Below the pieces are notes generated by a model, which saw only the letters and a list, made by a program, of their open reading frames with translations, was not told the origin of the DNA and did no database searches. The position numbers and the translations under genes were made by a program. This document shows, one piece after another, positions 37,572-50,038 of a stretch of DNA of 64,000 nt (the stretch's first letter is position 1; the number at the start of each line of letters is the position of its first letter). Origin of the DNA: Mangifera indica (taxonomy: Eukaryota; Streptophyta; Magnoliopsida; Sapindales; Anacardiaceae); NCBI RefSeq assembly GCF_011075055.1, contig NC_058137.1:25467463-25531462 (forward strand). Reading direction: 5' to 3'.

Positions 37572-39997
37572 GTTTTCAGCAGTTTGGATGGGTGATTTCT
37601 TTGCTTTTGCAGTTTTATTCCCGTTTGATGAAGCAGGTTTATTTGGGACTAGTGTTAACTTCAACTCTGGCTGGTTGGTGACATTATCCCCATTGCTTAC
37701 CTGCTTTGTCTTGATTTTCTTTGCGTTGATGGGCTTGGCATTAACCCTGACTTCCCAGGGTCTTGCTGCAATCCAGCGCTCCATCCAGCTCCAACCCCAG
37801 TTCTCTTTGCAAATACTGAAATAAGTATGCCCCAGATACTGGGTAGAGTTTGCTCTCCACTGCAAAACATAGACAAGATTTAACACAACCTATAAATATC
37901 ACATGGGGATGGCAATGGCAATGTTTTCTATAGTAGGCAGATATACCTGGTGAGAAAACGCATATGCCAAGGCCCGCTCACGCTTAACTGCTGCTTCTTC
38001 TCTCTGTTGTATCCTGGAAAGAATTTCCTCCATGGTTTCAGAGCCATTATGCCATTCAACCTGTTAGGAAAGTTAAACAACTGTTATTGTGTTTTTGTTT
38101 AGGTAACCAACTATTCAAATTACCTTGGAGTCTTTGTTTGTCAATAATAAAAAGGTATTGAGATATCATTTGACAGTAATTAGATTTGTTAATCAAGTCT
38201 TCTGAACCAAACCTTACTTATTCAAGCTGGATCTATAAAAATTTCGGGTTCACTCTTTTGGTCTGCCTATTAGTTCAAATTTTATATTTAGGCTCCGTTC
38301 ATTAAAAATTTTTAAGCTTCAAGCTTATTTTGGGTCTGTCTCCGTACCTCTAAAAACTTGCAAAAATATCCTCACAATCTCCTATAAATTTAAAAACATG
38401 ACAAATACACCTTAGTTACAATGAATTTTTAGAACTTATTAGATCTCAGGTTTGAACAACTTCTGTTCAATCCTGTTCTGTTCAATCCTAAGCTTGATAA
38501 TTTAATATATAATATTTTTTTTGGTCTAGGCCTCGCAGGCCTAGAATCTGTTCAGCCTAAAACTAAATTTGTCAAGTTGAGATTCAGACTTCAGGCTTGC
38601 CCAACCTAATTGACAAGTCATAAGAGGATCTTCATGATATACAGTGCATATCAGTTTGACAACTATGGCTTGAATGCAAAAGCTGGTTTTTAACACAAAA
38701 GTCAGCTACGACCTAATGGTCTACCACGGTATAGCACAATTACATTTTCATGAAATTACTTGGTGAGAATTCCAACTATCCAGCACCATTTTCTCTGTGA
38801 AAGTTACATGTTTTGAAAGCTATTAAAGTTGGCTCAAAATTCTAGTCATAGATTAGGGTCTGAAAGGTAAAAGCTGCATGTTCATGGGAATTAATGGTAG
38901 TTGAGTAAATACCTCTAACTCATGAAGTTTAGCCTCCAGTTTCAACTGATTTTCTAGCTTCTTCTGCCTCAGCCGACCTTCCATCACCATGCAAAGTCTG
39001 CGGTTTCTTATCTGTGCCTGTATGTTGCACCATGAATGAATGCAGCTCAATGCATTTGAGGCTTGCTTCTGAACAGTTTGGTCTTGGATCAACCTGTTAA
39101 ATCTCCCTGTGCCCCTAATCCGGCGAATCGACTTTCTTGCCTGCAAAAATCAAACCAGTTTAACGGTTATACAAATTTAATGTTGAAATAAAAAGAATCT
39201 ACTCATCAACCACTTGTCATCTGAGTGAAATGGTGGAAGATGACAAGTCAATTACTAAAAGGTTATAGGATGCATTGTCAGATGTCTACCCTGCCTGACA
39301 AAAGGCCAGAAATTTTAGGGAACTCCATGCCGTTTCTTTAAGGATATGTGCACTGACATGTTTGTCAAATCATATTGAATATACGAATATATTATAATGT
39401 GATTAAGTAATTTTTAATTAAAAATAAAATAATATCTAATTATATGATATCTAATTATATAATCAAATTTATCAACATATAGATTTGCTTATTATAATAT
39501 GCGTTTGTAAAACATGAAATATTTAAATATATATTTATTCGAGTTCTCAATTGAACATTTAATGTGTCATTGATTATTTAATTGGTGATTTTCAATTAAA
39601 AATTAGGTTAATAATTTTCAGGATATTACATTAAATAAATCATTGTTGTATCTCAGTATTTCTAATGTCTTTATGATAATTATCATAAAAGTACTGTAAG
39701 AATGTGACAAGATTTACCCTATATGCCCGGAAAGCTTTCTGAATCCGACTTGCAGCTTTATCTTCAACTGATTTCCTGGGTAAACCAGGAATGCTTTGAG
39801 TACCACCATTTGCGTTGCCGTTGGAGTCATTCGGAGTCTCTCCATTTGATTTTTCAGAAGCTGAATGCACCTGCAAATCATAAAGATGATTAAACAAATG
39901 ACAGATTCATAGAAAAAAAAATATATATTACCTTTCCTTGTTTGTGTTTCAATCCTTTTGCGCAAACTAATGACCTAAGCCAGTCCCCTGAACCCAT
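37548..39997 (-). CDS. IQ67-domain (IQD) calmodulin-binding protein
   Basis: Plant IQD protein, a calmodulin-binding, microtubule- or nucleus-associated scaffold. Exons on the minus strand: 39997-39932, 39870-39718, 39140-38913, 38060-37947, 37859-37548; all introns are phase 0 and the product is 290 residues. It starts MGSGDWLRSLVCAKG. The IQ67 region begins at about 60 with AASRIQKAFRAYRARKSIRR and is split by an intron between AYR and ARKS, the position conserved in IQD genes. A second degenerate IQ-like segment is SCIHSWCNIQAQIRNRR. Further on come SETMEEILSRIQQREEAAVK, RERALAYAFSHQWRAN and NWGWSWMERWIAARPWE, all typical of the family. The C-terminus is Lys/Asn-rich and short. The exact IQD number is uncertain. 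The 3' end is partly duplicated. Confidence 0.92.
39365..39500. repeat. MITE-family fragment in an IQD intron
   Basis: Block tataatgtgattaagtaatttttaattaaaaataaaataatatctaattatatgat follows the aactatgtgtac family core (given here as positions about 39390-39450); outer arms are decayed. It lies within the 39141-39717 intron. Confidence 0.5.
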
Positions 39998-40967
39998 TTT
40001 TATAAAGCTGACAAAGAAGATTCAATTCCAATTAGAAGTAGTTGATCAAAGAGACAGTAGACATAAAGAAACGAAGAAATGGAGGAAATGATGAACACAC
40101 TACAAGACAGAAGTGGGAGATGCAGTTGGGCGGATGTTTTGGGAAGATGGGGTGTGTAGTAATAAGAAGTTAACTTAGATTGTAAGAAAAGCCAGCGAGC
40201 GAGAGAGAGAGAGGAAGGTGCATGGATGGTTAGAGGTTCACTATATTATGTAATTCCAAACTGACATTTTAACTGAACTGAAGCTTGAGTTTGATCTTTT
40301 TGAAGATAAACAATCAACAACAGGCAAATGAAAGCTGAGACTACACACAAATGTCCATTTCTCAGGTTTTCATCATGTCCAGATTAGGATTTAAATTCAG
40401 ATGGGTCTGGGTCTGAGGCTAATCAATGAACAATCATGCATGCATTAAAAATTGTTATTTAGGATATCTCCAAATAATTTAGTGGCATTTAGTGTAAGAA
40501 AAACAAGAGAAACTCTATATTTTGTAAGTTTTAAAAATATATATGACTGTGTTTCTGTAATATTTTAATATTAGATTTTTGATTTATTAGTATAACAATT
40601 AATTCAATTCATAAGAATGATCCAACTCAAATAAGATTCATTATCCAAGAAGTATATGATTAAAACATCTTTTATTCTCAACTTTGTATAAAAACTTTTC
40701 ACTAAAATAAAAATGGGTGTCCTTACATTTTGCATGTCTAACAATTGACCAAATTAAAGTGGGTTTATGGAAGATACAATTTGTTGACAAGTTAAAAAGA
40801 TAGTTTGGTTATGGGTAAGGTGGGCCAATTTGGTAAAGGTAGAGATGTGATTTCTCTTTGTTGGATTTGAAGAAAATTGCAATCACTCTTCACATATTTT
40901 TTTTTTTTAAATTTTTTTTCCTTTGCCTTTCTCTTTATTTAATCTAAATTTTTTTGAAATAAATCTA
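39998..40967. other. IQD promoter and intergenic DNA
   Basis: The IQD promoter and leader (minus strand) begin at 39998. A (GA)n run at about 40196-40213 is CT-rich in the transcript sense. Beyond that no gene or clear repeat. Confidence 0.5.
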
Positions 40968-40999
40968 ATAATAATAATAATAATAATAATAGAACAATG

Positions 41000-41050
<51 letters not shown>

Positions 41051-41165
41051 GAGTATATTGATAATATATTATCATGTGATTAAATATTATTTTATTTTTA
41101 GTTTAAAATTATTTACTCATATGATGACATATTATATATATACTTAAACTATATATGATATCTTA
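40968..41165. mobile_element. MITE of the aactatgtgtac family with (AAT)n and (TA)n expansions
   Basis: An (ATA)n run (about 40967-40990) and a (TA)n run of about 45 bases (about 41001-41046) lead into the family core: gataatatattatcatgtgattaaatatt and the mirrored atttactcatatgatgacatatt. The left arm has been replaced by microsatellite growth. Confidence 0.6.
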
Positions 41166-42040
41166 TTTTCTTCATTTAATATATGCCTTGGAATGAAAGA
41201 ATTAAGATAAATTAATAATATTTCTCTGAAGAGTCATTATAACATATTAAAATCAAAACTTTTAATTTTCTTGATATAATGAATATGAAATTGATAATTA
41301 AATCTAAAATTCTATCCGATCAACTAGATCAATTCAACACTCAAACAAGAATCTTGGTTAAAAATAATAATAATAATAAGATAGTACCACTTAAACTTTG
41401 CACTTAGCTACTTTTGGAACTTGTAACCCAACACAACGCCACCTCATCCCTCCTTCATGAGAGCCGGTCTCTAGTCTTGTTTTACAAATTCGATTTCAGC
41501 GAGGATTTGGGCGATAAACCTGACAGATTTATTGTTTCAATAGATTTGCATGGTTTTCATATTTTCTATAATTTTAATTTTACACGATTTGATCTGTCTC
41601 TCAGACAAACAAAACATCCGGGTTTTGAGAAAAATCTGAAATTTCTCACTCTCACTTTCTCTTTCCCTTTCTTCAATATTTTTTACGCTGAAAACTTGCC
41701 TAGCTTCGTGGCTTTGCCGAGATTTTTGGTAATCTTGTTTTAACTTACCTTCTTGATTCTACTCTGGATTTTGGTCTTACAAATCTTCTGGTTTTCTTTA
41801 TTTCAAATTTTGATCATCTCTTTTCTTATGAAAATTTTTTCTGTTATAAAATTATGTTTCTGAAACAAAATGTGAGAGATGACAGGTGTGGTAAATGGTA
41901 GATTGAAGATCAAACTTTGAAATGCATGGGAATCAGAGTCAAGATTTGAGTTTTTGATCAAAATTAAATCTTTTTATAGAAGCTAACTTCAAGTGTTTAT
42001 AGCTGTTGTGTACATTATTTTTAGATGGATGAAAATAAAA
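41166..42040. other. Upstream region of the SPEAR gene
   Basis: AT-rich up to about 41400, then a more mixed sequence that probably holds the 5' leader of the SPEAR gene. A frame at 41414-41743 has no known domain. No TATA box fixed with certainty. Confidence 0.45.
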
Positions 42041-43728
42041 ATGGCTCAAGAAGATCAAAAGTGTAGCAATATTAGCACCGGTACTTGTGGTGGTGGTGCT
42101 GGCGGCAATTTTGTTAGATCTTCCAAGAAAAAAAAGCCTAAAAAAGTCCCACAAAGAGGATTTGGTGTGGCTCAACTTGAAAAAATTAGACTAGAAGAAC
42201 AACAAAAGAAAGATGCAGCTATTGCTTCATCATCTGCTAATATGTTACCCACCAAATCTTCATCTCTTCCACTTCCAACTCCAAATTTTCATCCTTCAAC
42301 TCAGTCTTCTTCTCCTTCTGCAATTCCATTTCTAGCTGATATTTCATCTCCAACTTTGGTGTTTAGGCCTTCTTCTTCATCACTACAAATTATTGATATT
42401 TTGAATCCCAACACTGTTCCATTGACAAACCCTGTCGGGTGGTCAACTGCTTCACTTGAAGGCCAAGAAAACGTTCATAAATTGTGGAATTCTTCTGAGT
42501 TTAACATTGAAAAAGAGAGTTCTGGGGTGGATCAAGGATCGGCTTTTCTATCGAATTTGAATCATTTTTCTCATGAATCAATCCCCATGTGGCCTCTCCC
42601 TATTCAAAGAGCAGAACAATTCCAGCATCATCCTTCTTCAGTTGTATGACTTTTACATAAATTTGTTTATTTTCAAGTCATCTTTACGAGTTTGTTCTGA
42701 ATTTTTCTTATGCCTTGTTTTTGTGATCCATGGAACTTGTGCAGGTGAATGAATCATCTGCACTAAATTTTCAGATGGAGCCCCCTTCAAACCAAAGCTA
42801 TTATGGCAATTACACACCTATGTGGCCCGAGAAGAGAAAGGTTCATTCATTTTGCTTCCATCTAGTTTTCTAATAGATTATTTCTTGTACCTGACTAACC
42901 TGGATTTTCTGTAATGTGCTCTAAATTTATGTTTATTCTTCTTAGATTTAGGCATCTAACCAGTAGATTGTTTCAATGTGGTTAAATTTTAGTATAGATG
43001 GTTGGCATGAAGAGGTCATATCCCTTTCCTCTAGACAATCCACTAGGTGTCTCATCTCTCCATGGCAAATATCCGCCAATTGTTCATCCTAGAATCAGCA
43101 GGTCGGAGGACTCAGCTTCACGTGGCTGTAGTGGTCACACACTCAATTTTGAGCCTGTTGGCACACTTTTAAGGTTAGCTTGAGTATGTCTCTAGATTGG
43201 TCCCTTGTGTTTTCTTGGTTGTTAATGTTGATTGCTTTTGTAATTGTTTCCAAACTTGTCAGAGAAGGCTCTTCATGCTCAACCTTCATGTTGGAGCCCA
43301 ATAATTCACAGAAAAGCATAAAAGAAAATGGACCTCTTCTCACCTTAGCTCCTCTCACAACAAATTCAATGTCTGAAGGTTCAAAAATAAGGCACCCACA
43401 ACCTTATCTAGCCTTCCATAGCACTGAATTCCCTGATTTTGAATCACAACCTTATCAGGTGAGTCTAACTTAAAACCAATAACCCACATTCATTCTACTA
43501 TTGTCACTTCCTTTCTAATTAACTTTCTTATTTCTTTATATCATTTGTGAAAAGGGAAATGTTGAAGATCCAATTCTTCAGCCCGAACCCGGCAGACCAA
43601 GTCATCAGCAACCTTACTATAGCTTCTTCCCACAAGCAGTGGCAGAAATAGACCAAGCCACAGGCAGAGTGAATAACCGTAACAATGGTGAAGTAGGTGA
43701 AAGTGTTGATCTCAATTTGAAGTTATAA
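42041..43728 (+). CDS. SPEAR-family (SPOROCYTELESS/NOZZLE-like) EAR adaptor
   Basis: Transcriptional adaptor of the SPEAR family (SPL/NZZ and TIE proteins), which bridges TCP factors to TOPLESS corepressors. Exons: 42041-42643, 42745-42840, 42998-43173, 43263-43458, 43555-43728, joining to 414 residues. Near the N-terminus is the basic SPL motif KKPKKVPQRGFGVAQLEKIR (about 32-51). An SPL-type segment KRSYPFPLDNP lies mid-protein, followed by FMLEPNNSQKSIKENG. The last residues, VDLNLKL, form an EAR repression motif (LxLxL type) directly before the stop. The start at 42041 is chosen because MAQEDQK precedes the SPL motif by about 30 residues; an upstream in-frame extension has no better ATG context. 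Length and middle motifs favour the SPL/NZZ-like branch over the shorter TIE1 type. The TCP gene is about 7 kb upstream on the same strand. Confidence 0.9.
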
Positions 43729-44832
43729 ATGTTTAAAGCTCTTAAGCATTTCTTTGTTAGGCCACTTGGTTATCTGTATGAGACCATACCAAGCAAGACT
43801 TCGTTTCCTTTTATCCTAAATTAAGTTAACAATCAGGGTGGCATGAAAATTTTATAAATTTGCTTATGCAAGCTTTAGTGTGAAAGGTTAGAAAAAACAA
43901 ATCTCGGCCATGTGAGGGCAGAGAGAAGAGAAAGATAGGGAGAGGTAAATTGGTTTGTTTTGATGAAAGCAAAGTTGGTTGGTTATGCAAAGTGGGTTTG
44001 TTTTCATTTTTGGTATCGGTTTTGGTTGGTGAAGGAGTCAGTGAGGCAGGTTTTTGATTGATAACAAACTTGTCGCAATGGAGAGTTGTGGCTGTGGTGT
44101 GGACTGTGGAGATGTTTAATTATGCTTTTGTCTTCTTTGTTGGGGTGGGGTCTGGTCTCTAAATCTGACCCTTCAGTATGGTTGTGATGAAAGCATAAGG
44201 CCCACATTGAGTCAGAGAAGATAAGAAGGTAGTGCACGAATATGAGAGGAAAAGTGTTATTTGGGTAGCAGCACTCCAGTTGAATGACTATTAAATCATG
44301 CATTTTTTGTGTTATTTTCTCCTTGAAACTAAATCCCAAGTTATCATAACAAGAATTCTTCATCAAAACTCAATCTTCAAAGTGTAAATCTCATCTCTCT
44401 TGCAAAAGTAATTTTATTTTGATTAAAATTTCAAAAGGGTTTTATAATTTTTTTCATATTTGTAAAATAGATAATTACAAATATCGGTACTTTTTGAGTC
44501 AGTTTCATTAAAGAATCCCAATTTTAAGTTTTAATTGATTTTGCTATCATTATAAATATTTATTACCTAATGATGATTTTGGAGATTTGTCAAGACAAAA
44601 AAAAAGAGTGATGTGAACACTCATTTTCATAACATGACTTGAAATCTAAATGTCTTTCAAAACATGATTTCCGGAGGAAGTTCAAGACCATAAACTAGCT
44701 CAAAAGGAATCTCAAAATCCCAATAATCCGGCTAATAATACTCCTGGGGCTTCAGATAGTCATTAGATAGCAAACACACACCCATCCCAAGAATCACAAA
44801 AGGGAAGTACGACAGTTCATAAACACCACGAA
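43729..44832. other. Convergent 3' flanks of SPEAR and NCL genes
   Basis: Intergenic stretch between two convergent stop codons. The minus-strand frame at 44004-44366 has no recognisable domain. Nothing else supported. Confidence 0.55.
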
Positions 44833-47800
44833 CTATGACCAACCTAAAACATAATCTAGAACATAGACCAATGCCAAGGAGAAGGGATATAGGAGGTATG
44901 CAATTGAAGATGTCCAGAGAGGGAAGGTTGTGCGGAAACTCCCAAATGCACCCATCACAATGCAAACAATAACAATAACCAGCACTTCGGCTGAGAAGTC
45001 CCATGTTAATCCTCTGAGATAGACGAGAGCTAAGAAAACTGATAAGCAAAGGACGTTATTCATTGTCACCGCTCCATATAACTGCAGCAAAAAAACTCGG
45101 TAATGAGAAAAAAAAAAACTGCTTTTACAGATAATTTAAAGGTCCAATAGTTGCAGGGGCATTGCTTTAGGTCTAATTAACAGGTTTGTACAGCAATGGC
45201 GCATAGAATTTAAGAGAAATGAGGAACTAACCTCAGAAAATGTTAATGAGGCAGTTCTGATCCTCTTACGACTGGCAAAAATGATTGCTGATACTGATTC
45301 ACTTGAGTTGGTTGCCAAAGGCAATGCAATAAATGAGATAAAGAACGAAGGTATACTTGTTGCATCTGAAAAGTTATCAACGGCATCTACAAGAGGGTCG
45401 GCAAACGCAGCGGCAATAATGGTTCCAACCAAAAGCATCAGCACTGCTTTAATAGAGGTCCACTTGCGGTTTTCAACAGCCTCAACAACCTCGTCACTTT
45501 GTTCATCGGGTCCCAACAAATCATGCTCCCTCTTTGTTTGCTGCTCATGATTTGCAAGATGTCACAAACCTTATAGCAATTAGGCAATCTAAATAAAGAT
45601 GCAAGTCATCCTTGTGCAACTTACCACATGAAAGTCACTTAGTTTGGATGTCTGAGATCCATGATCAGCAGATCTTTTTCCTCGATTTGCTTCATTGAGC
45701 CATTTCTCTATACCATCACAGAATTCTTCAAAGTTAATTTGATCATCATGAGTAGAATCAAAATCTTTCAATAATTTGTCCGCAGCATCATCCATATCCA
45801 AGTTTATCTCGTCAAACCGAATTCCTATGATCAATGCTTTTAATTCAGAACGTGAAAGTTGTCCATCTTTACTCTCATCAATCCAGTCAAACAATCTGTC
45901 ATAATAAGTCAGTGCTAATAAGAATATCTTATGAGTGGCAGGAATTTATTAAATAAAAAAAAAACATGATCTTATTCCATTTTGAGAGAAGGGGATGGGT
46001 GAGGGGCACGGTTTTGAATAAATAAAACTGACTTTTTTAGAACTTCTTTGTTAGCTTCTCCTCTATCATTCAAAAGCCTTCCCAAAGCATGCATTCTCAG
46101 ATGTTTCAAGACTCCTGATATCACATGCCTGTGCCTTGCATAAGCAAGCCGCCGCCTCTGGATCCAAGGCTGGAACACCTACATGACATGAATGAAAGAG
46201 AAGTCAAGCATCACTATACATGCAAAATTTCCATAAACCGTAACCATTAAAACGAAAAAAGAAGGCTAAAGCAAGAGGCAAGATCTTACTAGCTAAGTAT
46301 ACAGAGGACATCAAATTAGTAAACTTTCTTTCTTACTATAGCATTCAAAAACATTTGCACTTAACATTAAAGGGCATTTGGCTAATAAGAGTTAATGAAG
46401 ATTATTTTGATAATTTGTCTATTACTACTTATTTTACTTTGTTTAGTTTATAAATAATAAAAGATTTCGGTAATCTTGTATTATCAAATGGTGATGTGAT
46501 GAATAATATAAAAGTTCATCTGATTATTACCTCTACCTTAGATATTAAAATATTATCAAGTTAATCTTGATTTTATTATAACTATATTCTTATTTATTAA
46601 TTTTTTTAAAGAAAAAATAATCTTATTTTTAATTAATATAACAAATAATATAAAAAATATTTTAAAATAATTAAACTCAAAGACATTTAAGTAAAATAAT
46701 ATACTAGTTTTGTTTTTATTACTTCTAACCAAACAAAATAATTATTTATTCTTATCCATTTATATCAAATTTTATTAAACATAGTAATAATTTATATCTA
46801 ATAATCTTCAAAATAATCTATTTTAATATTTCAATTTTGATAATAAAACATTGGTCAAAAGACTTAGTCCCACCGAAAAATTGTTGCTTTCCCAAATTCT
46901 CTTATTTTCACTTTGAAAATCTTATTTACTCACTCATGAACCATTAAAATTAACTGAATCCATTAATTTAAAAATTTTAAAGACAAAATTTTAATTTTTT
47001 TAATATTATAGGTTAAATAATGATTTTGCCTTTAAAACTAATAGATTTAATAGTCCATAAGTGGATAAATGAGATTTTTAAAATTAAAAGATAGAAATTT
47101 GAAAAAACAACAATCTTTGGGTGTGAATAAGTCCTTTGATCTAAAACATTCTTTAAACCAAATATCTTCTAAAATTATAAATGATACTACTCAACAAGGT
47201 CCAAAAAGAAACACTTATTGATGAGGTAATGAAAGAAGAATATATCCTCCAAATATTAAAATGTTGATGCCTTCGAAACTCACTTGTCCTAATCGAGAAT
47301 AATAGCAATCTTTCATCACTTATCCTAAATTTGAGAAAACAACAATCCTTGTGTAGAAATAAGTCCTTTGACCTAAAATATTCCTTAAACCAAACGCCTT
47401 CTAAGATTATAAATTATAATGCTCAACAAGGTTTAAAAAGGAATATCTATTGATGAGATAATGGAAGAAGAATATATCCTCCAAATATTAAAATGTTGAT
47501 GCCTTCAGAACTCACTTGTCCTAATAAAAAATAATAGGTGACCATATTATTAATATTAATGCTTTATTCTTTGTAAATTTATACTGTGACATAGCTACAT
47601 TCAGTTACAAATGCGTTAAACTTACATGAACAACAGGCAATTAGCCAAATCTTTAAACAACTTTGCAGCATCTTTAGAGAGTATACATAATAGGCCATTA
47701 ACATTTAGCTCATCTCCTTAACAATAAAAGCCCACACCATATTCAACCTTTCACCGTATCAAGCAAATAATGGTCCATTTCTCACGATTTTTCTTTACAG

Positions 47801-50038
47801 CATGGAAAAATGTTTTACCTATATGGCTTTCTAAGATATTATTCATTTGTTAATTTAATATTACTAAAAATATTTCAAAGACTAAATATAATATCATCAC
47901 AGAATTTTTAGTGTGCCAACAAAAAGATTGCTGTGCCTCAATTTCGCTAATGCTTAGTTAAGATGGACTCATGGAAAGTATCACAGGGCTGCAGGATGCG
48001 CTATGGTTATTACTTAAAAGAAATAGTCACCTGATAAAGGCAGTAAGCAATCAGCATCAATACAGATACAATTAGCGCAATCAAGACAGCTAAGTGTCTT
48101 CCTGAAGTTGAATTGAGAATCTGTGGTATTTGAACAACAATAAATGGAATCACAGATATGGCCATTATCCTTGCAGCATAGCAAGTCCAAATATCAGTAC
48201 TAACACCAGTTTCTGCAATCAAAGAGATTTTTCCCTTTTTATTAAAAAATTGTCAATGGAATATAAACAAAGGTTCACACTCAAAATAAAGGAGGCATAG
48301 TTAATCAAGTATGATTTCCTATAAAAATTGAACTAACACACACGACCACCGTTGCCATCCCTAAACTTCCTGTCTCAAGCCATATTTATGTTTTCCAGGC
48401 ACAGCCACTGCCCCACTGGTTATGTCTTAAATTTCAACTCTCCATCTCCTCCCTACCCCATCCTTCTCATCCAATCTGCAGCTACGGCAGTGCTGCCTCA
48501 TAGCTTCTATAACATTTAGTGTTTCTAAGACTTAAATACAACACTTTAGACTTGTCCAAATGTTGAGATTTATTTTTTACATATGAGTAAACAAATTCAA
48601 AGATTCTAATGCCTTAGGCACATTCCAAGTTAAGAGCTAGAATACTGCTTAATCCAAACTAAAACAGCCCTTCGGTCAATCAGAGAAGACGAGTAAATGA
48701 TAATTCTGAGTAAAGTTACATACCAGTTAAGCTAAACCCTTTTGTATTTTGACCATCTTTAGCAACTGAACGCTCAATGTCACACTTGCCAACGATAACA
48801 CAGGATCCCCATATTATAGTGATAAGCATGACAGTTGATCCAGCTAGCAACCCCATTCCCACTGAGACCTGACTTTGAGCAGTTTCCTTAGTTCCCGAAA
48901 GTCCAGACACTGTAAAAACAATAGAATTACTCAGATGCAGTCAACACGTTTATCACTATGAAAGGAATCTAATTTTTAAGAAGATTTATTCTGAGAAATA
49001 CGTCATGGAGTTGCTTCACAACTAAGTAAGGTATTCTATCCACATCAACAGTATTTAACAATTAAAAAAAATTAATTACAAGAGAACCCATGAGTATTCA
49101 ACTAGGATAAAGCATCTAACAGGACCATTCAGTTGCAAATACTTCAGAGGGATACCCATAATACATCTGAGACAAAAGTTGGAAACAAAAAAAGATGCAA
49201 AGAATAATATTTAAGGAATTAAAAAAATAAAGTTCAAAGATGCAAAGCCATATGTCAAGCTAAAGTACAAAGGAACCAAAATCATTTTCATTATATAACA
49301 TTTACACAAATTTAAAAAAAAAAAAATTAGAATCAGCGGGGCCACTGGTATGCCTTGCGATAGTTTTTACGTTTATCGAAAATCCAACGGACCACCTTAA
49401 CGTCAACTTCGCTATTTCCCTCACAGATCTCCCATTTTTAACAGAAAAAAAACAAAGAAAAAGCTCTAAACTTTAAAATCTATCCTCCTCCACTCGATAA
49501 TAAACGCCGATCACAAATCAAGTTTCATTTAGTCCACTACAAGCTAAAACAAAAAAATAGCACACAATTTCAAAAATTTAACTCCCAAATCGCAATCCCA
49601 ATTCTAAAGCACCCTTTTCCCACACTCTCTCATCAACCAAACAAGGCACTTACCAAGAATAAGCATTGCGTCGGGAAGCGCTCCGAGGATAGGAAGAAAG
49701 AGGCCTCCAACAACACCGGGGCCAAGAATCTCCAACAACAGCTCACTCCCATTAGACAAATACGTGGCGGCAATGAACATGAGGTACCCATAAACGATGA
49801 TCAAAAACAAGTTACCCCAAATAGTCGTAGTACAAGGCATGAAACCGTATGTCTCTTCACAAGTGGAATCAGCACCGAGTGACGCGGACAGAGGATTAAG
49901 CACAAGATACTGGGGGTTAAGCCCATCGGAGAGTAGATCAGATGGGGTAGAGTTGGGAACGGATCGAGAATGGACGGCGACGATGGAGAGAAGAGATAGT
50001 GAGAGGAAGAAAAGCAAGTGGTTTAGCCTAGTAGCCAT
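44833..50038 (-). CDS. NCL: NCL-type Na+/Ca2+ exchanger-like protein with EF-hands
   Basis: Membrane cation exchanger of the CaCA superfamily, plant NCL type, implicated in calcium homeostasis and salt response. Exons on the minus strand: 50038-49654, 48909-48724, 48212-48031, 46178-46033, 45895-45625, 45540-45232, 45081-44833; phases join to 575 residues. A signal peptide (1-24) is followed by a first exchanger half whose alpha-1 repeat reads SNGSELLLEILGPGVVGG and GALPDAMLILVSGLSG. The cytosolic loop (about 300-375) has two EF-hands: DESKDGQLSRSE is canonical; DSTHDDQINFEE has Asp where Gly is usual at position 6. The second half carries alpha-2, SFIALPLATNSSESVSAIIF, and ends YVLDYVLGWS. 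The introns are long; intron 3 (46179-48030) contains an inverted-repeat element and a tandem duplication. All key regions are intact. Confidence 0.92.
46853..47142. mobile_element. Foldback element with ggtcaaaag ends, copy 2 (NCL intron 3)
   Basis: The left end ggtcaaaagacttagtccca and the reverse complement of the right end, gatcaaaggacttattcaca, match; both continue with a shared block (attgttgctttcccaaa against attgttgttttttcaaa) and pair over most of the 290 bp. The ends are the same family as 11105-11812. No coding capacity. Confidence 0.7.
47100..47537. repeat. Tandem duplication, about 233-bp period (NCL intron 3)
   Basis: Two copies at about 47100-47332 and 47333-47537, sharing gaagaatatatcctccaaat and aaaatgttgatgccttc. 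The first copy starts inside the right arm of the foldback element, so the duplication post-dates its insertion. Confidence 0.8.

Noticed and set aside
46375..46850. Possible extra MITE at the start of the AT-rich block in NCL intron 3
   Set aside because: Suggestive gattattttgataatt words on one side and ataatcttcaaaataatc on the other, but the mirrored arms do not align well enough to call.
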